Assembly: GCF_002222615.2 (NCBI RefSeq)
Contig: NZ_CP022412.2
Coordinates: 1,054,001 to 1,118,000, forward strand
Direction of reading: 5' to 3'
From: Bacteroides caccae
GTDB lineage: Bacteria; Bacteroidota; Bacteroidia; Bacteroidales; Bacteroidaceae
Length of the DNA: 64,000 bases
The notes beneath the pieces were generated by a model. It did not search any database. It was given only the letters and a program-made list of their open reading frames with translations, and was not told where the DNA came from. Below, piece after piece: positions 37,020 through 44,360 of this stretch. The position numbers were made by a program, and so were the translations under genes. Position 1 is the first letter of the stretch. Each line of letters opens with the position of its first letter.

Positions 37020-37103
37020 GTGCCAACGTATTGGCACGACCCTGCCAAGCCTTTGGCACAACTGTGCCAGTGCGTTGGCACAAGCGTGCCAATAGGGTGG
37101 CAC
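37020..37103. repeat. Array C: GTGCCA-N6-TGGCAC palindromes in an exact 22-bp register
   Basis: Four 18-bp units start at 37020, 37042, 37064 and 37086, with centres at 37028.5, 37050.5, 37072.5 and 37094.5. All have GTGCCA...TGGCAC arms (the second starts with C), variable six-base middles, and 4-nt spacers GACC, AACT, AAGC and ACTT. A decayed fifth unit (GTGGCAC) follows. Arms of unit 4 extend outward as CAAG/CTTG. The array lies in a 394-bp gap, 118 nt after the HTCS stop and about 190 nt upstream of the sulfatase start. The rest of the gap holds the sulfatase promoter and the hairpin at 37165-37186. Confidence 0.88.
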
Positions 37104-37164
37104 ACTTGTGGCACAAAAGGTCCTGTTTTATGGCTGCAAGAGCGAATCGGCAGTATCTTTAATT

Positions 37165-37206
37165 CTCCTCCTTCGGGAAGGAGGAGTACCCGTAGGGGGA
37201 GGTGGT
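37165..37206. repeat. Hairpin and flanking C/G-rich element after the HTCS gene
   Basis: CTCCTCCTT (37165-37173) and AAGGAGGAG (37178-37186) form a perfect 9-bp stem with a CGGG loop. A GTACCCGTAGGGGGAGGTGG stretch follows. It lies 36 nt past the HTCS stop and could be its terminator, though no T tract follows on that strand. The whole block looks like a dispersed repeat, but only one copy is present here. Confidence 0.45.
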
Positions 37207-37221
37207 AGGTGAATACATAAA

Positions 37222-40200
37222 TTAATTATTATCACCATTATACAAATTGTTCGTTTCTTCCCCGTCTCCTTCTTCTTTCTCTTCTCCCTTGCGGTAAGCC
37301 AACGGGCTGACATGATAAATCTCCTTGAAACACTTACTAAAGTAGCGTGAAGAAGAAAAGCCAATCCGGTCGGAAATCTCCGTAATATTCAGTTCGGGGT
37401 TATTCCGTAGCATGACAGCCCCTTTCTTCAGGCGAATGTTCAGAATAAAGTCATTCGGCGTTTGTCCCGTCACCGCTTTCAGTTTGGTGAACAGATTGGT
37501 GCGGGCCATACCCATTTCACGGGCAAAGATGTTGACATTGAAATCTGTATCATCCAAGTGGCGTTCGATAATATCCATTGCTCGGTCGAGCATCTCTTTA
37601 TCCATTGGATTGGTAGCCAGCATTTGTGCAAAAGTCTGCGGCTGCTTACTGAATTTCTCTTGCAGCAGTCTGCGGGAGTTCACGAGGTTATTACAACGCG
37701 AAATCAGCAGGTTTGTATTAAATGGTTTAGTGATATAATCGTCCGCACCGATCTTCAGTCCTTCGATATTGTGCTCTATGGCCGTGCGTGCAGTCAACAG
37801 CACAACCGGGATATGGCAAGTGTTGAAATCCGTCTTGATCCGTTTACAAAGTTCCGTACCGGACATACGAGGCATGACGACATCGCTCAGTATAATGCTC
37901 GGCATCTCTTTTTGTATCATTTCCAAAGCTTCTTCTCCGTCCGAAGCGGTACTGACCTGATAGAACGTTTCGAAGATACCTGCCAACATCTGCTTGATAG
38001 ATTCATTATCTTCCACAATCAGCATCTTGGCGCCTTCAATCCGTTTATTTTCTTCCTCTTTCCATTCCGAATCAGGTATTATCTCCACTGAAGGAACAAT
38101 CGTTTCCGTTTGCCGGATCGTTGATTCTGTGCTTTCTTGTGCTATCTCTTCCTCCGTGAAGTGCTTTTTGTCCAGTTTGAGGGTGATAATGAAGCTGCTT
38201 CCTTTGCCCGGTTCGCTTTCTACGCGGATGGTGCCTTGGTGAAGCTCAATGATACCTTTCGTCAGTGCCAGCCCGATGCCTGTACCGGCTCCGGTATTCA
38301 ACGAGTTGAGGTGCTCGGTCTGGTAGAAGCGGTCGAATATCTTATCAATCTCCGCGGCGGCAATGCCCGAGCCGGTGTCTTTTATTTCGATTATGGCATA
38401 GTCTTCCTCTTGCGATACATTGATAGAGATAGTATCCTCAGCTTTAGTATGCTTTAATGCATTCGATAACAGGTTATTGATTACTTTCTGCATCTGCTTT
38501 TGGTCATACCACACTTCAATATCGTCTTTCTGTTTATTAAACTTGAAGTTGATTTGCTTGCTGCTGGCGTATTCGAGAAAGAGCAGATAATTCTCATACA
38601 GGAAATTCACCAGGTTGTGCCGGCTCACTTTGATTTTCATGTGTCCCTGTTCCTGCTTCCGGAAATCGAGTAACTCGGTAATCAGTTCCCGCAACTGGAG
38701 ACTGTTCTTGTAAATTCCCAATACCTTATTATATATATTGGGTGTGAACGTCTGTACCTGCAACAACGTCTCCACCTGTCCGACGATTAGTGTCAACGGA
38801 GTACGGAACTCGTGCGAAATATTCGTAAAGAAGCGGAGTTTCGACTGGTTCAGTGCTTCCAGGTCTTCGATATGCTTCTTTTCGTACTTCAATGACTCGC
38901 GGAGTTTGATTCTTGAATTATAGTTCTGGATAAGATACCACAACAGGCTGATAGTGACGATGGTATAAATCAGATAAGCCCACCATGTCTCATACCAGGA
39001 CGGAAGGACGATAATCAGCAGTTTGGCTTCTTTGATCCCGTCCCGCTGTGATTTGATGACAAGTGTGTACTTGCCCGGATTCAGATTTGTATAAGTGATA
39101 AGCGTCTGTTTGCGATACGTATGATTCCATTCGTCGGAGAAGCCTTCCAGACGATAAAGAATTTCGTCCCTGTTGGCGGGGATGAAGTTGGAAGTGGCGT
39201 ACTCAATGCTGAACATTGATTGGTTCGCCCTCAATTTAATCTCCGGTGTATGGCAGATTGACTGTTCCAGAATCCCGGTTTCATCTCCGGGGGTTACTTC
39301 CTTACCGTTGACCAGCAAACGGGAAAGAAGTATGTTGTAAGATTTGGGAGAAAAATGCAGTTTCTTCTCCCAGAAAGAAATCATTCCCTGGATACCACCC
39401 AAAAACACTTCTCCGTCGTGTGTCACAAACAGCGCATTCTCATTGACGGCGGTCAACGGGAATCCGTTTTCCGTGCCATAATTATAGAACTTCTGGTTCG
39501 GATAGTCAAATTCTGAAAATCCTTGGTTAGTAATCAACAACAGATGTCCTTTTTGTATCGATGATTCGAATACCTCGTAAATGCAGTCACTGGATAAACC
39601 GTCTTTCTGCATATCAAAGTTCTCGAAATCATCGCTTTCCTTGCGGTAACGGTCAAGCCCGCTGCCGGAAGTGGAGAACCACAGGTTGCCGTTACTATCC
39701 TGCATAATGTTGTTAATGTTGTTGTTGCTGAGACTGTTCGGATTGGCAGGGTTATGCGGATAATTGGTCAGCTTGCCAGTGTCGAACCGATAAGAGTAAA
39801 CACCCTCTCCGGTGGCGGCAACCCATAGGGTACCGTCATTGTCTATACAAAGGCTGGCCACCATGTCAATTCCTCTTCCTTCTTTTGTTTCTTGAAAAAG
39901 CTGCTCACAACTACCTGTTGCCGGACTGAACAGGCAGACACCTTTCTGTGTGGCAACTACCAGCTTATCCTTATATGGTATAATATCGCGAACAATATCC
40001 GAGGGTAACGAGGTCGGATCTCCCGCCTTCATCCGGTAGACTGTAAAACGGTTGGTACGCAGGTCGAGCTTGTTTAATCCTCCCAAATGGGTACCTATCC
40101 ACATGATCTCGTTAGTACGGTCGTAATAGATGGCTTTTACATTATTGTGCGAAATACTGTTTCTCCCTTCCTCATGGCGATACCAACGGTATGTATTATT

Positions 40201-41304
40201 GATCCGGTCGTATACGTTTACACCACCACCTTCGGTACAAATCCATAAATTACCGTCCTTGTCCTCCGTCATTCTGCCTACAATCGGGCTGCTCAAACCT
40301 GCTTTCTCCGTGTCTCCCACTTTATAGCGGGTATAGATTTCATATTCAGGATTGAAGTAATTCACTCCGCCGAAGTAAGTTCCCAGCCAGATTGTTCCCT
40401 GCCCGTCTTTTACGATGCACCAGATAGAAGAATGGGTAAGCCCGTCGGGACTGTTTCCATTGGCGGTGTAAAGGTGAAACTGACCTGTTTCTCTGTCATA
40501 TCGGTTCAGTCCGTTGAATGTTCCTATCCATAAATCCCCGGAGTTATCTTCGCAGCAACTTCTGACAAAATTGGAGCATAGACTGTTCGTATTCATCGGA
40601 TTATGGCGAAGGTTTTCAATGCTGCCGTCTGTTTTTACACGGTAAAGTCCTTCTTCCCAACTCCCTATCCACAGTTCGTTGGAAGAATCCTCATAGATAC
40701 TGGTTATATTGCCTTTTGTGACAGGCCGGGAAAGGTTTTTATCTTCCGACAGGCAGTATATGCCATTGCTGGTAGTCCCCAACCACAGATTTTTGTTTTT
40801 ATCCAGGTGCAGGCAGGATAGAGTGATGTTTTTTCCCGCGAGATGATAGAAAAGATCGAAGTTGCCCGTACTTTCATTGTATACAAAGACTTCCTCCCTC
40901 TTTCCGATATATAACTTCTCATTAAAATAAATAGCGTCTACATTCCCTTGCAACAATGTTTTAAACCTTTGAGTCGCCAGATCGAATTCCGCCACACCAT
41001 CGGTACAGAGCAGGTACACTTTACCATTTCTATTTCCGGTGATGCGTAGTACGGTATTACTGAACAGACTGTTCGGGTCGTTCTTTTTAAGTTTGAAACT
41101 CTTGATATCATTACCGTTATACCGGTTTAGTCCCTCGCGCGTACCGATCCATATAATTCCCTGTTCATCAATATACATGCTGTTGACAGAAAACTGAGAA
41201 AGTCCATCATCAGTGGTCAAATGGCTGAAAGTGATGTTCTGTCCTTGTGTACGGACGGTGTCTACGCTTAAAAAAAGCAGAAATAAAAGGATTACTTTTC
41301 TCAC
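37222..41304 (-). CDS. Hybrid two-component system regulator of the chondroitin locus (HTCS)
   Basis: 1360 residues: signal peptide, Reg_prop propellers (WIGTREGLNRYNG, WIGTFNGLNRYDR, WVAATGEGVYSY), Y_Y_Y domain, and membrane helix near 790-812. HisKA follows with ISHEFRTP (His near 831), then HATPase (NLLSNALKHT, GTGIGLAL), receiver (Asp near 1141 in LSDVVMPRM) and AraC-type helix-turn-helix to about 1340. A hydrophilic tail ends the protein. Position and size match BT3334, which binds unsaturated chondroitin/hyaluronan disaccharides in the periplasm and activates the locus. The start codon is GTG at 41304; no in-frame ATG would keep the signal peptide, and a -7 box stands about 30 nt upstream. 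Confidence 0.95.
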   Translation of the reverse strand: MRKVILLFLLFLSVDTVRTQGQNITFSHLTTDDGLSQFSVNSMYIDEQGIIWIGTREGLNRYNGNDIKSFKLKKNDPNSLFSNTVLRITGNRNGKVYLLCTDGVAEFDLATQRFKTLLQGNVDAIYFNEKLYIGKREEVFVYNESTGNFDLFYHLAGKNITLSCLHLDKNKNLWLGTTSNGIYCLSEDKNLSRPVTKGNITSIYEDSSNELWIGSWEEGLYRVKTDGSIENLRHNPMNTNSLCSNFVRSCCEDNSGDLWIGTFNGLNRYDRETGQFHLYTANGNSPDGLTHSSIWCIVKDGQGTIWLGTYFGGVNYFNPEYEIYTRYKVGDTEKAGLSSPIVGRMTEDKDGNLWICTEGGGVNVYDRINNTYRWYRHEEGRNSISHNNVKAIYYDRTNEIMWIGTHLGGLNKLDLRTNRFTVYRMKAGDPTSLPSDIVRDIIPYKDKLVVATQKGVCLFSPATGSCEQLFQETKEGRGIDMVASLCIDNDGTLWVAATGEGVYSYRFDTGKLTNYPHNPANPNSLSNNNINNIMQDSNGNLWFSTSGSGLDRYRKESDDFENFDMQKDGLSSDCIYEVFESSIQKGHLLLITNQGFSEFDYPNQKFYNYGTENGFPLTAVNENALFVTHDGEVFLGGIQGMISFWEKKLHFSPKSYNILLSRLLVNGKEVTPGDETGILEQSICHTPEIKLRANQSMFSIEYATSNFIPANRDEILYRLEGFSDEWNHTYRKQTLITYTNLNPGKYTLVIKSQRDGIKEAKLLIIVLPSWYETWWAYLIYTIVTISLLWYLIQNYNSRIKLRESLKYEKKHIEDLEALNQSKLRFFTNISHEFRTPLTLIVGQVETLLQVQTFTPNIYNKVLGIYKNSLQLRELITELLDFRKQEQGHMKIKVSRHNLVNFLYENYLLFLEYASSKQINFKFNKQKDDIEVWYDQKQMQKVINNLLSNALKHTKAEDTISINVSQEEDYAIIEIKDTGSGIAAAEIDKIFDRFYQTEHLNSLNTGAGTGIGLALTKGIIELHQGTIRVESEPGKGSSFIITLKLDKKHFTEEEIAQESTESTIRQTETIVPSVEIIPDSEWKEEENKRIEGAKMLIVEDNESIKQMLAGIFETFYQVSTASDGEEALEMIQKEMPSIILSDVVMPRMSGTELCKRIKTDFNTCHIPVVLLTARTAIEHNIEGLKIGADDYITKPFNTNLLISRCNNLVNSRRLLQEKFSKQPQTFAQMLATNPMDKEMLDRAMDIIERHLDDTDFNVNIFAREMGMARTNLFTKLKAVTGQTPNDFILNIRLKKGAVMLRNNPELNITEISDRIGFSSSRYFSKCFKEIYHVSPLAYRKGEEKEEGDGEETNNLYNGDNN

Positions 41305-41333
41305 TAATTCGTTTTTTAAGGTATTACTACTGG

Positions 41334-41341
41334 CAAATATA
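41334..41341 (-). promoter_or_regulatory. Candidate -7 box of the chondroitin HTCS gene
   Basis: The minus strand reads TATATTTG, 29 nt upstream of the GTG start at 41304. No -33 match is clear. Confidence 0.5.
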
Positions 41342-41385
41342 TTGTTTTTATTTCATTTCAGTGAACCTTATTAGAAGAAAGTAAC

Positions 41386-41393
41386 TATATTTG
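41386..41393 (+). promoter_or_regulatory. Candidate -7 box of the CBM9-like gene
   Basis: TATATTTG matches TAnnTTTG and predicts transcription from about 41400, which excludes the ATG at 41391 and supports the ATG at 41415. Confidence 0.5.
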
Positions 41394-41414
41394 TATCATC
41401 CAAACAATAGAAAT

Positions 41415-42056
41415 ATGAAAGTAAAGAAAATTAGTGCGGCTAACGTGGAGGCTTGTTCGCTTCCCCGATTATTTGATGAAGAAAAGATAGATTTTCAACC
41501 GGTTCAATGTGTTAATTGGGCTGAATATCCCTACAAACCCAAAGTAAACTTTCGCATTGCTCACACGAAGAACTCTATCTTGTTACATTTTAAAGTTAAA
41601 GAAGCGAGTGTGCGTGCCAGATACGGAACGGACAACGGTTCTGTATGGACTGATTCCTGTGTGGAATTCTTTTCTATTCCGGCAGGTGACGGGGTGTATT
41701 ATAATATAGAGTGCAACTGCATCGGAACAATCCTGATAGGTGTCGGTCCTACCCGCAACGGTAGAGAACACGCTCCGAAGGAAGTGACTGACCTTGTGCA
41801 GCGCTGGTCAAGTTTGGGTGATACACCTTTTGAAGAACGTGTGGAAGAAACTGATTGGGAAGTTGCCTTGATTATTCCCTATGCTGTATTCTTTAAGCAT
41901 CAGATCGAATCACTCGATGAGAAGGAGATAAAAGCTAACTTTTACAAGTGTGGTGACGAATTGCAGACCCCCCACTTCCTTTCATGGAATCCGATAAAAA
42001 TAGAGAACCCGGACTTCCACCGTCCCGACTTCTTCGGTACGTTGGAGTTTGAATAA
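41415..42056 (+). CDS. Carbohydrate-binding family 9-like protein
   Basis: A protein of about 213 residues made of a single CBM9-like beta-sandwich (VNFRIAHTKNSILLHFKVKE, VWTDSCVEFFS, YYNIECNCIGTILIG, DWEVALIIPYAVF, HFLSWNPIKIENPDFHRPDFFGTLEFE). No signal peptide is visible, which is unusual for a carbohydrate-binding module but common for these stand-alone Bacteroides proteins, so it may act in the cytoplasm. It is a single-gene unit with its own promoter and a strong terminator, divergent from the HTCS. A link to chondroitin use is not shown. Confidence 0.82.
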   Translation: MKVKKISAANVEACSLPRLFDEEKIDFQPVQCVNWAEYPYKPKVNFRIAHTKNSILLHFKVKEASVRARYGTDNGSVWTDSCVEFFSIPAGDGVYYNIECNCIGTILIGVGPTRNGREHAPKEVTDLVQRWSSLGDTPFEERVEETDWEVALIIPYAVFFKHQIESLDEKEIKANFYKCGDELQTPHFLSWNPIKIENPDFHRPDFFGTLEFE

Positions 42057-42089
42057 TTACGAAACGGAAACGAAATAATAACTCACAGA

Positions 42090-42146
42090 GCGTCGCCCTA
42101 CTATAAACAGAAAGGGTGACGCTTTTTTATTAGGCGTCACCCTTTC
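42090..42146. terminator. Bidirectional terminator with three interchangeable arms
   Basis: On the + strand GCGTCGCCCT (42090-42099) can pair with AGGGTGACGC (42113-42122), followed by six Ts. The same central arm also pairs perfectly over 13 bp with 42134-42146 (GCGTCACCCTTTC). The first hairpin terminates the CBM9-like gene, and the second faces the convergent lpxA homologue. Confidence 0.85.
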
Positions 42147-42167
42147 AATATTGAAAAGTAACTTTGC

Positions 42168-42938
42168 TTATTTCACGATTCCTCGTTCCGAAGCCTTCAC
42201 GAAGTTAACGATATTCTCGATTTCTTCACTCATCGGGACCTGGTCGACAATCTTCTGTACAGCATCCTGAATACTGAAATTACCTTGGTAAATCAGTCTG
42301 TATGCATTGGCGATGTGACGGAGGATCCTTTCGGATGTATTGTGATGTTGTGAAAGAACCACCGCGTTCACTCCATGGTATGCAACGGGGTTTCCGGACA
42401 TAATTACATACGGAGGTACATCTTTAGAAACACGGCAACCACTCTGTACAAGTGTCCAGCTACCGATGTGGCAGTATTGGTGCAGAGTAACATTTCCACT
42501 TAGAATCACGCAGTCATCCAATGTGCATTCTCCTGCAATAGTCGTACCGATACCTACCACACAGTTATTGTTGATTTGTACGTCATGGCAGAGGTGTACT
42601 TTATCCATTAGGTAATTTCCGTTACCGATCTTGGTAGCATTGCCGCCAAAGGTAGCACGGCTGATTACCACATTTTCGCGGATATCGTTGTTGTCACCGA
42701 TAATCAGGCTACTTTCTTCTCCCGTGTAGTGGAAATCTTGCGGTTCCGCTCCCAGGACAGCATTCTGATGTATCTTGTTTCCTTTTCCCATTTTAGTACC
42801 TTGCAGGATACTGGCATAAGACATGATGACGCAGTCATCTCCGATTTCCACATTCTTTTCAATGTAGGCAAACGGCAGGACAGTTACATTCTTGCCAAGT
42901 TTTGCTTCGGGGTCTACGTAAGCTAACGGACTAATCAT
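42168..42938 (-). CDS. lpxA: Acyl-ACP--UDP-N-acetylglucosamine O-acyltransferase (LpxA homologue)
   Basis: A 256-residue left-handed beta-helix acyltransferase. LpxA starts lipid A synthesis by moving a 3-hydroxyacyl chain from ACP to UDP-GlcNAc. Hexapeptide repeats run from the N-terminus (ISPLAYVDPEAKLGKNV) to about 190, followed by a helical C-terminal domain. VHLCHD carries His118 at the place of the catalytic His. HQNAVLGAEPQDFHYTGE and DIRENVVISRATF are family signatures. It starts 18 bp after the efflux outer-membrane gene and would be the last gene of the RND operon, an unusual home. Bacteroides normally keep lpxA with lpxC-fabZ and lpxD, so this may be a second copy; that cannot be checked here. 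Confidence 0.9.
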   Translation of the reverse strand: MISPLAYVDPEAKLGKNVTVLPFAYIEKNVEIGDDCVIMSYASILQGTKMGKGNKIHQNAVLGAEPQDFHYTGEESSLIIGDNNDIRENVVISRATFGGNATKIGNGNYLMDKVHLCHDVQINNNCVVGIGTTIAGECTLDDCVILSGNVTLHQYCHIGSWTLVQSGCRVSKDVPPYVIMSGNPVAYHGVNAVVLSQHHNTSERILRHIANAYRLIYQGNFSIQDAVQKIVDQVPMSEEIENIVNFVKASERGIVK

Positions 42939-42956
42939 AATAGTATATGTTTAAAG

Positions 42957-44360
42957 TTATTCTTCTCTTCCACCACCTAGAGCCTGATAAAGGCTGACTA
43001 CGGCCTGCATCTGATCGAAGCAATCGGAAACCTGTGAGATTTGCGCGCTCAGATAAGATTGCTGTGCCGACAGTACTTCCAGATAAGTTGAAGTCCCTAA
43101 GTTAAACAATTCTTTTGTATCTTCCGAAGCTTTTTTAGCAGATTCTACTTGTAACCGGCGAGATTCTACCTTTTCGCTGGTTTTTTGGTATAAACTTAGC
43201 GCATTGCTGACCTCACTTCCGGCATTCAATAGTGCCTGCTGGAAGGATAGTTTCGCTGATTCTTCTTGCGCTTTTGCAGCTTTCAGACGAGCGATGTTTT
43301 GTCCCCGATAGAATAGAGGTTGTGTCAGAGAACCGACTGCAGAAGCCAGTAACTTGCCCGGATTGATAATCGCACTTCCGGCACTGTTTGTCCACCCGGC
43401 AGAACCGCTAAGAGTAATCTGCGGATAGAAAGCGGCACGTGCGGAGTTTGTATTATAGTAGCAACTGGCCAAAGCCATTTCTGCAGCTTTTACGTCCGGA
43501 CGGTTGGATAATAACTGGATAGGTACACCGGCAGAAAGTTCTGTCGGAAGTACTTGTGCTTCCAGTGTACCGCGTTTGATAGCGTGCGGAGCTTCACCCA
43601 AAAATGTAGACAGGGCATTTTCCGTTTCACGGATACTCTGCTCGATGTCCGGAATGCTGGCAAGCACTTGGGCATAAGCAGCCTTGCTTTGTTCTACACC
43701 GGTTGAATTGATATTGTACATGGCAGCGTCTTTCATCGCTTCCATTGTTTCGGCATTCTTTTTCAGGATTTCGGCTGTAGACTTGGTTATTTCCAACTGA
43801 CGGTCCAACATCATTAGTGTATAATACATATTGGCAATGTTGGAGATAACTTGCGTTTGTACAGCCTGACGGTAAGCTTTCGTCTGCTTTAAAGTGACCT
43901 GAGCATTCCGTTTGGAGTTCAGCAACTGCCCGAACAAGTCGACTTGCCAGCTGGCAGTGACGGGCAATGAATAGGTTTTGGTAGCTGCATTCTTGTCAAA
44001 GCTGCTGATTGTTCCTTGCGGAGACAGTCCCAAGGACGGAGCATAAGCCAGGCGTGCCGACAGCAGAGATGCTTCTGCTGCTTTTACATTTTGGGCAGCG
44101 GTCAAGAGGTCAGTGTTTTGTTTCAGTCCCGCTTCGATGAGAGACTGTAACTGCGGGTCGGTGAAGACTTCTCTCCACGGCAGATTGCCGAAGTTGGTTG
44201 TATCCGAAACCAGTGTATCATTCTCCGCAATCGGGTCACGATATAGCCCGGAAGTAGTAATGTCTTCGGGTCTGTCATACGACTTATAGATGTGGCAGCT
44301 ACTCAGGAGAGCAGTTGCACACACCATATATAGAATCTGTTTCTTCATATCGAATTTCAT
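42957..44360 (-). CDS. Efflux outer-membrane lipoprotein (OprM/NodT type)
   Basis: A 467-residue channel protein of the TolC family that forms the outer-membrane exit of an RND pump. A lipoprotein signal ends ALLSSC. Two homologous OEP halves follow (LIEAGLKQNTDLLTAAQNVKAAEASLLSARLAYAPSL, and LLSNRPDVKAAEMALASCYYNTNSARAAFYPQITLSG). The motif NRPDV is characteristic. The start ATG overlaps the stop of the pump gene by one base (TAATG), so the two are translationally coupled. A second ATG four codons in is equally plausible. Confidence 0.93.
   Translation of the reverse strand: MKFDMKKQILYMVCATALLSSCHIYKSYDRPEDITTSGLYRDPIAENDTLVSDTTNFGNLPWREVFTDPQLQSLIEAGLKQNTDLLTAAQNVKAAEASLLSARLAYAPSLGLSPQGTISSFDKNAATKTYSLPVTASWQVDLFGQLLNSKRNAQVTLKQTKAYRQAVQTQVISNIANMYYTLMMLDRQLEITKSTAEILKKNAETMEAMKDAAMYNINSTGVEQSKAAYAQVLASIPDIEQSIRETENALSTFLGEAPHAIKRGTLEAQVLPTELSAGVPIQLLSNRPDVKAAEMALASCYYNTNSARAAFYPQITLSGSAGWTNSAGSAIINPGKLLASAVGSLTQPLFYRGQNIARLKAAKAQEESAKLSFQQALLNAGSEVSNALSLYQKTSEKVESRRLQVESAKKASEDTKELFNLGTSTYLEVLSAQQSYLSAQISQVSDCFDQMQAVVSLYQALGGGREE

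Noticed and set aside
36954..37208. 84-codon frame running through array C
   Set aside because: It consists largely of the translated palindromes, has no homologue that I recognise, and ends in the hairpin element.
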